Assembly (NCBI GenBank): GCA_003550325.1
Contig: QKWP01000106.1
Coordinates: 298,738-362,737 of the forward strand
DNA length: 64,000 nucleotides
Reading direction: 5' to 3'
From: Gigaspora rosea
Taxonomy: Eukaryota; Glomeromycota; Glomeromycetes; Diversisporales; Gigasporaceae
The notes below the pieces were generated by a model. It saw only the letters and a list, made by a program, of their open reading frames with translations. It searched no databases and had not been told where the DNA came from. This document shows positions 22,060 to 34,042 of the stretch, piece after piece. The translations under genes and the position numbers were made by a program. Positions within the stretch are counted from its first letter, which is position 1; each line of letters opens with the position of its first letter.

Positions 22060-22586
22060 ATGTAAAATTACTGCAATTCTTAACTATATTTATATTGTAA
22101 TATGGTCAGTACAAAAATATAGATATATGAAAACTAAAAGTTATTTTGTTTACATATAAAAGTACTTCAATTTTAATTATTTATTTAAAATTTTTATATA
22201 TAATAAAGGAAGATTAAGCTATGTTTGATATAATTTTTTTTATCATTTTATAATAATTTATTTTATTATAAATTTTTAAAAATCCTATTTTTTAAAAAAA
22301 AATAAAAAAAATTTTTTTAAAAAAAAATTATTTTTGCCACCAATATTCAACTTTATAAGCTTGTACTATGCAAGTGCATTACTATATATATACTAAATAT
22401 ACAGTTAAAATTTTAACTTAATTGGATTAGTAGTTGTTAAAATATAGTTTAAAAACTAATTTATTTTAATAAACTTTTATATATTACTATATATAGTAAT
22501 TTGATATATAGTAATTATTATTAAATATTTAAAAATTTATATTTTAACAACTACTGATTTAATTAAGCTGAAATTTTAACTATATA

Positions 22587-23407
22587 GAGTGTGGTTAATT
22601 AAAACAGCCCATTTTTACAATTTTTTGAAAAACGAGTTTTTATTAGATTTATATAAATTTTGATATGATTGACACTTTTCAATTATAAATGAAAGTCGAT
22701 ATGCATAATAAAAAAATCAAGATAATGTAAAAGAAAAATTCTATGAGGCTGCATAGAGCCAGTCAGTGTTGGAAATCTGTTTTGAAATTTATGTTCTCAT
22801 AAGAACATATTTATTTAGTTTAATGTTCTCAAAAATATTTTATGTTCTCAAATAGAAAAAAATATTTCCTTCTCTTTCTCTCTTGCTCTCTTTCTCTCTT
22901 TCTAACTTTCATTCTTTCTTACTTTTACTCTTCTTTTCTTATACTTATTTTCTCTCTTTCATTCTCTCTTTTACACTTAAGTTTTCTGTAAAGACAACTA
23001 AATTGCTCTCTATATTAACTAACTACAATTAAATATTTACAAATTTTAATTATTTTAAACTTCTATATTAATAAAATTTATTTTTATTACTTTGTATATT
23101 TACATAGAGAACATATTTTACATACTTAATGTTCTCAAAAAAAATTTGATAGAGAACATCTTAAATTTTGTAAATGTTCTCAAATTAAAAGCGATGTTCT
23201 CATGAGAACATGAGAACATAAGATTTCCAACACTGGAGCCAGCACATCACGAGGTTACCCAATAGTCACATGCTATCATTAACCAATCAAAATCGTGAAA
23301 TTTGATTAATCCCGGATCAGTCTGAAAAATCAAAACAAATAATTAAACTCAATTATCTCAAAATGAGATATATGTAAAAATGGGCTGTTTTAATTGACCA
23401 CACCCCA
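22587..23407. mobile_element. Tc1/mariner-like MITE containing a nested element
   Basis: The ~33-bp ends GAGTGTGGTTAATTAAAACA with GCCCATTTTTAC and their inverse at 23372-23405 (GTAAAAATGGGCTGTTTTAA...CCACACCCC) are nearly perfect inverted repeats, flanked by TATATA-like sequence. Interrupted by the hAT-like element 22764-23235. Confidence 0.75.
22764..23235. mobile_element. hAT-like element nested in the preceding MITE
   Basis: Ends CAGTGTTGGAAATCT and AGATTTCCAACACTG are exact inverted repeats. Flanking 8-mers GAGCCAGT (22756-22763) and GAGCCAGC (23236-23243) match 7/8. The interior contains many TGTTCTCA / TGAGAACA motifs and a pyrimidine-rich CTTTCTCTC tract. Confidence 0.8.
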
Positions 23408-23449
23408 TATATTTAACATATATATACTGTAACAATATACTTGTATACA

Positions 23450-23708
23450 CTGGTCAAAATTAAAACATTCAGTAATAAACAGCAATAATTTAGTAACAAT
23501 TTAGTCAACAATTCAGGTACTGATTTCTGCTATACCACTTAGCTGCTACTCAGCTACAACTCAGTAAAAATTTAGTAACATATTTCTAAATATTTATTAA
23601 GTAGAAGCTGAGTAATAGCTGAGTGGCAGGAATCGGTACCTGAATGGTTGTTGAATATTTACTGAATTGTTAATGATTTATTACTAAATGTTTTAATTTC
23701 AACCAGTG
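23450..23708. mobile_element. Palindromic MITE
   Basis: Ends CACTGGTCAAAATTAAAACA and the inverse TGTTTTAATTTCAACCAGTG (23689-23708). The arms stay complementary well inward (AGCTGCTACTCAGCT / AGCTGAGTAATAGCTGAGT). Confidence 0.75.
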
Positions 23709-23771
23709 CCAATATAAACTTACAAAGTTGTAAATTAGTAACAAAAATATATTTATTTTTAAGAAAGAAGT

Positions 23772-24055
23772 TATTTGTAGCCATGGCTACATGTAGCAGA
23801 AATCAAAAATTATATATATCTCAAAATTTTACTAGGGTAACCCCTGTTGTGTTACTAAGCAAAAATGCTCCTCTCATGATTTTACTCTAAACCAAACCAA
23901 AACCCTAACCAAAACCCTAACTATAACTCTAAATCTAACTATAATTCTAATACTAATTCTAATCTTAGCCCTAACCCTAACCCTAAGGCTGCAAAATTTT
24001 TTATAAAAAACTATATCAATAGTACAGCTACATGTAGCCTATGGCTACACATATA
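23772..24055. mobile_element. Foldback MITE with telomere-like tract
   Basis: TTTGTAGCCATGGCTACATG (about 23774-23793) pairs with CTACATGTAGCCTATGGCTA (about 24031-24050). The interior holds AACCCTAACC-type repeats (23890-23990). Confidence 0.65.
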
Positions 24056-24576
24056 TTAATTCTATTTTTAAAAAGGTATTTTTTTGCTTTTTTTAAAAAA
24101 ATACTAAATTTTAAAAACATGATTACACAACAATATGTATATTAAAAGATAATAAATTTTATATTAATAGACACTGTAGCTTAGTACTTGTTTATTTAGT
24201 ATAAAAAATTATAAATAGATAATTAAAAATTTAAACCTTTTATATATGGATAAATTTAATTTTTTAATTATAGTATATTTATATTTTTGCATTTTACAAA
24301 TTAAAAAAAGTGCGAATCTATTTGTAACCGTGGTTACAGTTCTGAACCAATCAAATTGCTAGATTAGGTATGACAAAAAAATTCAAAAAATTACAAATCG
24401 CAATAACTTCAAATTGTGCCTATGAACCCAATATTTTTTAATAGCTAAAAATGCTTTTTAAAGTGTTTTATTATATAATAAACCTTCTTCTAACTCTAAA
24501 ACTAATCCTAACCCTAATCTGGTTACTGACACTGCCAGTTACAAGCACATTTTTTCTTAAAAAAATAAGTCATTAA

Positions 24577-25654
24577 AAAATTATATCATAACTCTTTTCG
24601 ACGATCACTTGTACAAATTGCCGAACAAAAGAAAAACAAAAAATTTTTTAGTAAAAGACAAAGCAGCTGCGTACTAATATTGGTTTTTATAAAGATCAAC
24701 CTTTTCCTATATTTTCGGGGGACTCCTTTATATATTCGACACGCAAACCAGAAGTGTCGGTTGTGCAAGATAACTAGCAGTGGGTGCCCTTGGTACAAGA
24801 AATTCTGGTGGAAGTTTTCTTTCGTCGACGAAGATATTCCAGCTTGGCTAGGCGCTGAACTAAAAAAATAAGTTTTTCAACACTCTCTCTAAGGTTTTTT
24901 GGTTACAAGAACATTTTCAACCGTATACCCACTACCATATTCTCGCTTGACGCAGTTTTTCTGGAATTTTTGACAAAAAGTGGGAAATCCGGCATACCCC
25001 CTCCAAAAGATCGGCATTGTTGATCCTATCCTAATTGGGAAGAAGGCATACAAAGTGGTAAACAGGAACGGACGTGTAATGAGATGTGACACAGTGGAGT
25101 AGGCAGATCTGTGAAATTAAATTCCAGAACGTTCTTTTATTTCTTTTATGTACATATAATACTTTGGCGAGGCGTTTTCTTGCGCAGTATTATATAATAT
25201 TTATTATTAGTATTAGATTTTGTTTTATGTTTTGAGTTTTTTTGTTTTTTTTATGCCACTTAGTGGCATTACGCTATCATGTACTGCGGCTTTTTTGCCT
25301 CTTTCTTTTTCTTTCTATTGTTTCATTTTGATTTTATTGGGTTTTTCGTTTAGGGTTTGAAGCTTTTCCCCTTTATATTTTTTCCCTTTTATTTCTTGTT
25401 ATGTTTTTTTTTCTAGTAAATTACCTCTACTCAGGAAGCTAAGAGAAGGAGGTTTAAAAAAGTAGGCAGTCATGAAAAGGCGTTCTGATTCAAACCAAGT
25501 TTGGAACAGTGCGGCAGGTCGCATCTAAGAATTTGTCGAATTGAGCGAAATGTTGGGTGATGTCAGACTTGGAATTTAAATAAGTACTTGTTTTTGGCTA
25601 CAAATTCAATAATTTTAAATAAAAGTGCTGGCGAGGCTACCTAAGTTCAAAAAA
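24577..25654 (+). mobile_element. 5'-truncated LINE-like retroelement
   Basis: Ends in an A-run (25649-25660). The flanks AAAAAATAAGTCATTAA (about 24559-24576 and 25654-25671) form a target-site duplication. Short protein-like stretches survive in the 5' half (PAYPLQKIGIVDPILIGKK near 24990-25050; CPWYKKFWWKF near 24787-24820). The 3' half is an untranslated-region-like sequence. The reverse transcriptase is absent, so the family is not assigned. Confidence 0.6.
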
Positions 25655-25751
25655 AAAAAATAAGTCATTAATAAAAATTTGAAAATTTCTTAATTTACAC
25701 CAGGTGTATATACACATATACTAATTTATTAATTTACGAATTTGTGTAATA

Positions 25752-26625
25752 TATCTATTCGCACCATGGATTTTTGCTATTCACACCATGGTTACACAAG
25801 ATTTTCTATTTTTAGAATTTATGCACATGTGTTACACAATGGCCCAGTGCATTGTTTTTGCAAAAATAATTTTTGGTTACAGACCACTAATATTGTGTAA
25901 TGTTACACACATCTAATTTTGGTAACCTAACCTGGGTCGGCCAGCATTAAGCTTAATGCTGGTGAGCACTATCGTGATAATGCCACTGGCGGAGTTAGAC
26001 ATAATTCTGGCCCACCCTAACCCTAAATCTAGCCAAAATATTTCCTAGATTTAGTGATAGGGTGGGCCGGAATTATGTCTAACCCTGCTAGGGGCATTAT
26101 CATGATTGTGCCCACCAGCATTAAGCTTAATGCTGGCCGACCCAGATTAGGTTACCAAAATTAGACTTGTGTAACATTATACAACATTAGCAGTGTGTAA
26201 CCAAAAATTATTTTTGCAAAAACAATGCACTGGGCTTTTGTGTAATATAAGTGCATATATTATTTTGAATTCTAAAAATGGGGGTCGTTTAAAGCAGGGT
26301 GCAATCACGTGATATGGCGCCAATCAACTTGTTTGTTTTGATCAACCCGGATCAGCCCGACAAAGAAACAAAGAAGAAAAAAAGTGAAAAAACGCAAAAA
26401 TACAAGAAACGAGTGTCAAAACCTACCTTAGAGCATTAACAAAAAATGTCGGGAAGGCAATTTTACTATAATACTATTCCTAACCCTAACCGCCCTAACC
26501 CTTACCCTAACTTTAATTAAAAAGTCAAAATCATATAACTGCACCCTGCTTTAAATGACCCCTAAAAATAGAATTCTTGTGTAACCATGGTGTGAATAGC
26601 AAAAATCCATGGTGCGAATAGCAAT
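25752..26625. mobile_element. Long foldback element (~590 bp without its insertion)
   Basis: Nearly perfect long inverted arms: CTATTCGCACCATGG at the left end (25757-25771), CCATGGTGCGAATAG at the right (26608-26622); AGCATTAAGCTTAATGCTGG occurs in both arms (about 25943 and 26108), with CCCTAACCCTAAATCTAG near the symmetry centre (about 26015-26060). The right arm is split by the element at 26280-26562. Confidence 0.8.
26280..26562. mobile_element. MITE nested in the foldback's right arm
   Basis: Ends GGGGTCGTTTAAAGCAGGGT and ACCCTGCTTTAAATGACCCC are inverted repeats. TAAAAAT (26273-26279 and 26563-26569) is duplicated, and the left arm shows the uninterrupted sequence. The interior (GGATCAGCCCGAC, CCCTAACC) resembles 40729-41094. 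Confidence 0.8.
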
Positions 26626-26815
26626 TCCCTATATAAATTATAAATGAAAAATAGTATAGCTTAAGGTTAGAGTGAGAGTAGCTTTAGGGTTAGAGAAGAT
26701 AATAAAATTTTGCAAGGAATATTTTTCATTAGAACCTCAAAAGCTATTATACAAATAGCAATCATCTAAAAATTTTTACAAAAATAAATTTTTTTAATAA
26801 AATTTATATTCAAAT

Positions 26816-27200
26816 ATAGGGTCTTTGCCTTGAAAATGACCCTACGGCACTATAATTGTTTTTAAGTAACAATAAATAAAGATTGTATAAACCAAACAAT
26901 TCAACTCTGATTTTCTTAATTTTAGATATGATTTTTATAAAATTTTTTATTATTGGATAAAAATTGATAAGTGTAACAATGCCTATGCAAAATTTATAAT
27001 ATCTGCTATAGTCAATCTATTTTTAAATATTCAAAAAATTTTCTGTCAAATTTCTGGACTGCCATAACTCATTTTAACATTAAATTAACTAATTATAAAA
27101 TTTGACAAAATGAGCTTTGCGTTTCATAAATTAAAATTTAGCAAAAATCCAATTTTGGTTTGGGATCTCAGAACTCTATTTTCAAGGCAAAGACACATAT
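26816..27200. mobile_element. Small inverted-repeat element (mariner-like)
   Basis: GGTCTTTGCCTTGAAAATGA at the left and CTATTTTCAAGGCAAAGACA at the right are inverted ends, bordered by TA-containing sequence. No ORF. Confidence 0.65.
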
Positions 27201-27374
27201 TTCCTAAACTATATATATAAATATAGTTATTTAAATATTTATATTAAATTTAGAAAAAATTTTTATTATGAATAGTTATTGTGTATCTATATTTTTGTAC
27301 TGGTCTATACCTAAATATAAGAATATGAAGTTTTTTCATTATTTACATAGCTTAAAATATTTTATATTTACAAG

Positions 27375-28010
27375 AAAGAAGCCATGGTAAAAATTTATAG
27401 CATTTTTCAGTATTCAAAGACTGGCAATTATATCATAGCAATGGCATTTTATGAAAATAGTAATCTAAGTTTACAATATAATACAAAGCTAAACTGGAAA
27501 GAGATTTTTATTATTTTAAATTGTATTGTGTTTGGACTTCAAACTCTTCATAATGCTGGGTTTGAACACCATTACTTACACCCTGGCAATATTTTTTCTA
27601 AAGTAATAGAAAATTTTATCTATTCAATTTTGGATATAGGATTTTCTATAGATTTTAACAAAACAAGCACATCATCAAAAATGAATGGAGTAATTCCATT
27701 ATATTGTATCTGAAGTTTTTCTAAAGAATTCATATACTAAAGAATCTGATATATATAGTCTTGGTGTTATAAGATCAGATATAGTATTGGGCCAACCTGC
27801 ATTTGCAGATAGAAAGTATGACTTTAAGCTTATATTAAAAATTTGTAAAGATAAGCAGCTAGAAGTTCCACAAAAAATATCAAGAATATACATGGAACTT
27901 GTTAATAGTGCTTAAATGCTGAACCTTCAAATTGGTCCAACTTAAAAGAATTAACCAAAAAATTAAGAAGTTGGCTAAATAGAGGTACAGTTATTAAAGA
28001 TTTAATGATA
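27375..28010 (+). pseudogene. Kinase pseudogene, 3' part (C-lobe, catalytic Asp lost)
   Basis: Continues the kinase begun at 21594 after a putative AG acceptor (about 27374). It reads IIAMAFYENSNL (hinge), GLQTLHNAGFEHHYLHPGN (catalytic loop at about 27530-27590), then LDIGFS in place of DFG (about 27633). In the loop the catalytic Asp position is His (HPGN rather than HSGN/HRDxxxxN). A frameshift near 27712 separates it from the APE-like segment and alphaF region (SDIYSLGVI, about 27745). Further stops follow in the C-terminal part. Even if transcribed it would be catalytically dead. Confidence 0.65.
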
Positions 28011-28044
28011 TCTAGATCAACACTAAACCATTAAAAAAATATTA

Positions 28045-28840
28045 TTCTGAAGTTACTTATATTAGAAGAAAATTTCCAAACCTTGCAAAATATTACACTT
28101 ATACATTTAATAGCAGTATTGTCACTGGAAAGATACCAAAAGGCCACAGAAAGCAAAAATTAATAACACTATTTAATAGTATGTATGCTAAACAGAAATT
28201 ATCAAAAATATCAAAATTTGGCAAAAATAGTACAAAGAAGAATATTTATAATTTTATTAAAGAAAGTTATCTTGAATGGATTCCATATTCAAGTTTTGAA
28301 GAAATAAAAAATATAGGAAATAGTGGTTTTCGATAGTATATTGTATAATTTGAAAAAGTAAAAAGGTAGCATTAAAGCAAATTCATATACCTGAAGATAT
28401 AATTAATAATATGATAAATAAGGTAAAAGTAGAAATGGTTTGTATTAATCTTAATTCTATAAAAATAGAAATAGTTTGTATTAATCAAATTAAATTAAAA
28501 TTTATTATTTAATAGTTATATACGAATACAATATTTATGTTATTATAGCGGAAATAATTATATAATTAAATTACATAGAATTTGTAGGATCCTAAAACAA
28601 GAGAATATATAATTATTATAGAGTATGCAAATAGAGGAAATTTATAGGACTATCTTTATAAAAATTTTCTAACTTTTAATAGGTTCTAATAAATTAGTAA
28701 TGCTTGTAGATATTACCTGTTGTTTACGTAAACTGCATCAAACAGGCTTCATTCACTATGATTTTCATAGTGGTAACATTTTATATAGCAATCACATATG
28801 CTTGGATTATCCAGATCGATTGATATATTCTTGAAAACAG
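28045..28840 (+). pseudogene. Second kinase pseudogene
   Basis: Collinear but broken kinase pieces: linker YLEWIPYSSFEEIKNIGNSGF (about 28270-28335), a VALKQIHIPEDI strand (about 28366-28400), a GTAAAA donor (about 28423), then EYIIIIEYANRGNL (hinge, about 28603-28645). The catalytic loop FIHYDFHSGNILY lies at about 28750-28790 (H-Y-D, Asp kept). Stops and frameshifts occur between the blocks and the C-lobe after about 28830 is missing. It lies directly downstream of the first kinase pseudogene in the same orientation, consistent with tandem duplication. Confidence 0.6.
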
Positions 28841-28889
28841 AAAATGGCACTTGGTTGAATTATAATGTGCACATTTTCTCTATTCAGGA

Positions 28890-31800
28890 TCTTCTCTAAA
28901 CCATTCCATATTTACTCCAATTTTCTTCCAACACCAATTATGCAATAATAACCTAGGCAGTGTTCCAAATTCCCATTGATACCAGCCTCAGCAGACTTCA
29001 GATAATATGTAAATGCTTTATACTTATCAATTTCGACTCCAATTCTTAAATAATAACAATATCCAACTTGGTACCTTCTGTTGGAAATATTCACATCTGC
29101 TGATTTTGGTAATATGTGAATACCTTGTTTTCATTCCTTCCAACTCTTTTTATACTAAATAAATGCCTAATGTTCATCTCATTCAATTTCGATTCCTTGG
29201 AAGTAACAAATACTGACTTGATTCTGTTAGAAATTTCCTTGTCAGCAGATGTTTCTATATTTTGGGTTATTCTATATATTGTGAGATTACTATACTTATT
29301 CGTTAATTTACATTTCATGAGATTTTTTTTTTAAAAAAAACCATTGTTTTTCTTTGAACTGGTCAGTGTCTTGAGTGCAACGATGCTGCTTGATTCTCAT
29401 GATTTTTGTAGGAATAGTTATCAACCTTAATTTTTTGTATGCCATCTGACAAAATTGCTGAATACACAGGACAAATTCCTCTTTTACCAATTTCTTCAAC
29501 ATTAGATAATCCATCAAATGGAATCACCTCTTCATATCTCTGGGTTCTAAGTTGGTGCATTTTCGTGCGATAGTCAATTTTTTATTTCTACTTGTTACTT
29601 GTCCATCTCGTTGCTTTATCAGGGTCACATGATAGACACCGATGCTGGCTGAATTTTATGTGCACATTTGCCATATCAGATCGATGATTGGAGCCACCAT
29701 CTCGATTCCATCGAAGCAAAATTCGGGGGTCCTTTCGAAACCATTCTAACCATTTGCTCCAAATTTTTTTTTTTAAACGCCAATTCCATAATAATAACCC
29801 CAGGTAGTTTCCAAATTTCAATTGAATTACCTGCCCTGCCAAGACTTCAAATAATATGTAAACGCTTCATACTTATCGATTTCGACTCCAATTCTTAAAT
29901 AATAACAATATCCAACTTGGTACCTTCTGTTGGAAATATTCACGTCTGCTGATTTTGGTAATATGTGAATACCTTGTTTTCATTCCTTCCAACTCTTTTT
30001 ATACTAAATAAATGCCTAATGTTCATCTCCTTCAATTTCGATTCCTTGGAAGTAACAAATACTGACTTGATTCTGTTAGAAATTTCCTTGTCAGCAGATG
30101 CTTCTATGTTTTGGATTATTCTATATATTGTGAGATTACTATACTTATTCGTTAATTTACATTTCATAAGATTTTTTTTTTAAAAAAAAACCATTGTTTT
30201 TCTTTGAACTGGTCAGTGTCTTGAGTACAACGATGCTGCTTGATTCTCATGATTTTTGTAGGAATAGTTATCAACCTTAATTTTTCGTATGCCATCTGAC
30301 AAAATTGCTAAATACACAGGACAAATTTCTCTTTTACCAATTTCTTCAATATTAGATAATCCATCAAAAGAATCCATTCAATCACCTTTTCATATCTCTG
30401 GGTCTAAGTTGGTGCATTTTCATGCGATAGTCAATTTTTTATTTCTACTTGTTACTTGTCCATCTTGTTGCTTTATCAGGGTCACATGATAGACACCAAC
30501 GCTGGCTAAATTTTATGTGCACATTTGCCATATCAGATTGATGATTGGAGCCACCATCTCGATTCCATCGAAGCGAAATTCGGGTTCTTTTGAAACCATT
30601 CTAACCATTTGCTCCAAATTTTTTTTTTCAATGCCAATTCCATAATAATAACCCCAGGTAGTTTCCAAATTTCAATTGAATTACCTGCCTCGCAGACTTC
30701 AAATAATATGTAAATGCTTCATACTTATCGATTTCGACTCCAATTCTTAAATAATAACAATATCCAACTTGGTACCTTCTGTTGGAAATATTCACGTCTG
30801 CTGATTTTGGTAATATGTGAATACCTTGTTTTCATTCCTTCCAACTCTTTTTATACTAAATAAATGCCTAATGTTCATCTCCTTCAATTTCGATTCCTTG
30901 GAAGTAACAAATACTGACTTGATTCTGTTAGAAATTTCCTTGTCAGCAGATGCTTCTATGTTTTGGATTATTCTATATATTGTGAGATTACTATACTTAT
31001 TCGTTAATTTACATTTCATAAGATTTTTTTTTTAAAAAAAAACCATTGTTTTTCTTTGAACTGGTCAGTGTCTTGAGTGCAACGATGCTGCTTGATTCTC
31101 ATGATTTTTGTAGGAATAGTTATCAACCTTAATTTTTCATATGCTATCCAACAAAATTGCTGAATACACAGGACAAATTCCTCTTTTACCAATTTCTTCA
31201 ACATTAGATAATCCATCAAATGGAATCCATTCAATCACCTCTTCATATCTCCGGGTTCTAAGTTGGTGCGTTTTCATGCGATAGTCAATTTTTTATTTCT
31301 ACTTGTTACATCTCATTGCTTTATCAGGATCACATGATAGACACCGACGCTAGCTGAATTTTATTGCACATTTGCCATATCAGATCGATAATTGGAGCCA
31401 CTATCTCGATTCCATCGAAGCGAAATTCGGGGTCCTTTCAAAACCATTCTAACCATTTGCTCCAAAATTTTTTTTTCAACGCCAATTCTGTAATAATAAC
31501 CCCAGGTAGTTTCCAAATTTCAATTGAATTACCTGCCCTGCAGACTTCAAATAATATGTAAACACTTCATACTTATCGATTTCGACTCCAATTCCCAAAT
31601 AATAACAATATCCAACTTTGTACATCCCATTAGAATTATTTACGTCTGCTGAATTTTGGCAATATAGAATGCCTTGTTTTCATCCTTTTCAATTCCTATC
31701 CCATATTCGTAACAATAACCAAGAAAATGATTTTTGTTTGGTTCGTTTGCATCTGTCAATTTTCAATTTTTGAAGCTGTCAAAATTCAGTTGATTGAAAT

Positions 31801-31900
31801 CATCGATAATTTGTGTAATTTTCAGTTTCCATTTGGATTTAAAAATTTTTTTTTTGCTGATCTCATCAGCAGATCTATGAAAATAATGAATATAAGAAAC
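28890..31900 (-). pseudogene. Tandem array of kinase-leader / Sel1-repeat units (three ~850-bp copies plus a partial)
   Basis: Read on the minus strand, each unit holds a CDP-type leader tail (HRCLSCDPDKAT), a kinase linker and glycine-loop-like block (EVIPFDGLSNVEEIGKRG...VYSAILSDG), an alphaC-like block (KCKLTNKYSNLTIYRITQN) and Sel1-like repeat segments (YQVGYCYYLRIGVEIDKYKAF). Units lie at about 28900-29745, 29745-30595 and 30595-31445, with a partial unit to about 31900. Corresponding landmarks recur at 29146, 29992 and 30843 (period about 846-851). All units contain frameshifts and an A/T homopolymer interruption (GATTTTTTTTTTAAAAAAAA type), so no intact protein is encoded. Sel1 repeats normally act as solenoid scaffolds; fusion of kinases with Sel1 repeats is common in these fungi. 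Confidence 0.7.
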
Positions 31901-32054
31901 AATTTGTAAAACAGTTTTTGGTGTTAGAAAATTCTTTATTTCGAAATGAGGCACCCACAAAAGAGCTAGGCAGCGAAGAAGAATCACTTAACGTTCCAAA
32001 AATTTTCTCTTAATCTTTTATACCTTATCTATTTCCATCTTATACCCTAACTAG

Positions 32055-32610
32055 TGTAATAGGTTAATTCGTGACTTGCGGCTCGAAATAACCTAACCCA
32101 GATGAAAAGCACGATAAAATTCTAAATAGGGATGTATTCAACTATAATACGAAATAGGTAAGTTTTATACAATATTCTACAAAGTTATTTAATTGTTTAT
32201 TACTAAGTAATTTTCAAGAAAGAGAAGCTAAAAAACCCTTTTTATTATTTCGCTCTCTCTTTTATATTATTATTATTTTTAACTATAATTACATTGCTCG
32301 ATCGATCACTTGATCGTGATTATTATTTAATTACATTTTACTTTGTCATCATTAGACCCTACATATTATTACCGCACAATTAACCCATGCTTACGCAATT
32401 TTCCCTGATCTTCACCTGATTGATCATGTGCATCACGTGCACATACTTCCGATTGATCAATTCCCTTCAGTAGATGCATAACGAATATAATGCTTATATG
32501 TTTATTTATTGTTTTTCTAATTACTAATACTAATGTAGTTATATATTGGTTTAGATCTCCAAATCGATGCCCCTCACCAAGTGTACCGTATACTCATTTT
32601 TTCTGTGACA
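32055..32610 (-). repeat. LTR (3' LTR in element orientation)
   Basis: TG...CA borders. Homologous to 37642-38166. The integrase-side reading frame runs into it and ends at 32551. Immediately inward is a short G-rich run (minus-strand ATGGGGGAT) that may be the polypurine tract. Confidence 0.85.
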
Positions 32611-33739
32611 CGAGCTGGATCCCCCATGACCTTCGTTCTCGAGGTTACCATCTTCTCGTTCCTCTTCATGACCACGAGTATTATTGCTTTTCTCAAGCAA
32701 TTTCTTTACTCGATTCCTGGTAAGTGGGTCTTTTACTTCAGTTCCATCAACTTTTGAGAGATATAGTTGTCTATGATTCCCAATCTTTCGAACTTTGTAG
32801 AGGCCGAGCCATCGATAATCCAATTTTCGGGACAAAGAAGTTTCCAAGGTAGAGTCGTAGACCAAAACCAAATCATTCACATTGATTTTCTCTTTCTGGA
32901 AGTTATTTCGTCGATCATAGAAGTACTTCCATCTTTCTTTAATTCATTTCTATTAACTTGTACTTCCTTTAATTCATGAACTAAATTTTTCATTTGTAGG
33001 GTGTGGAACTCCAGTAGTTCTTCAGTCGTCCAAGACTTCTTCATTACGAATGTCTGATACGTTTCAATGGTTAGTTCAACTGGATTTACTGCATCCCGGC
33101 TATAGACTAGCCGAAACAGTGAATATCCAAGTTCTCCCACCGTTATGTTTATGGCCCATACAACTTCACGTAAATATTCGTGCCACTGATTTTGCTTGTT
33201 AGCGCACACTTTCCGTAAGACTTTGGTCAATTTTTGTACAGTCCTTTCCGCTCTACCATTGGCTTCTGGATGGTAGCTGGCCATGAATTTTTGATCCACC
33301 CCTAGTAGTGTTGTAAGTTCATTCATTAAGCTATTTTTAAATTCAGTGCCTCTATCGCTCACAAGCGCAGCGAAACATCCATGCCATGTAATAACATCAT
33401 CCCAAATGAATTGGGCGATGTTTTTTGCTGTCTTTCTTTTAAGTGGACGGGCTTCAACAAATCCAGTTATGTCTTTCATAGCTACCACTATGCGTTCATG
33501 CCCCGCACAGGTACGGTGCATTGGACCTATACAATCTATAAAGAGTTTATGAAAATCCAACTGGTTGCCGTTACATAGATAGGCTCTTTGGGAACCCGTA
33601 CTTCACATTTTTGACAAATCATGCACGATATTATGTGCTCTCTAACGTCTTTGTATAAGTTCCCGGTAGCCCATTCATAATTCATTATTATTTTTTTTAC
33701 AAAACTATTGATTCCACGGTGACCACCTTCGCCACCCAC
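32551..33739 (-). pseudogene. Integrase region of the Ty3/gypsy element
   Basis: Three frames. The zinc-binding part (GHRGINSF...CMICQKC) is at 33536-33739. The catalytic core at 32877-33560 has the three acidic residues in DCIGP, VSDRGTEF and NGRAERT. The C-terminal part (KLDYRWLGLYKVRKI...YLSKVDG) at 32551-32880 resembles the GPY/F module. Frame breaks lie near 33540 and 32880. In an intact element it would insert cDNA into the host chromosome. Confidence 0.85.
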
Positions 33740-34042
33740 TCCTTCATGATTTGCTCTTATGATGAGCCTTTTCTCTTAATCTTCAAAGATCACACACCTC
33801 GGAGGTCTGCCCCTAGACACTCTTCGGTACAAACAGTCATTCAAAAGACAATATCGGCTCATCTTCGGGTTCAAGTGCTTTAACTCGCCTTTCTTCATGT
33901 AGGACGGCCAAGAGAAGCTTTTCAAGTAAGTAGCTATTGCCTGGAGATCCCTCAATTTACTATTTTTGACCCCCACACACATTAACAAATCTTCCACATA
34001 TTCTTCATCTGTAGGTCGTTGTTGCTCCGGAGGACTTGGATG

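Noticed and set aside
24586..25092. Minus-strand ORFs in the LINE-like insert
   Set aside because: The poly(A) tail orientation and the protein-like plus-strand fragments indicate the plus strand is the sense strand.
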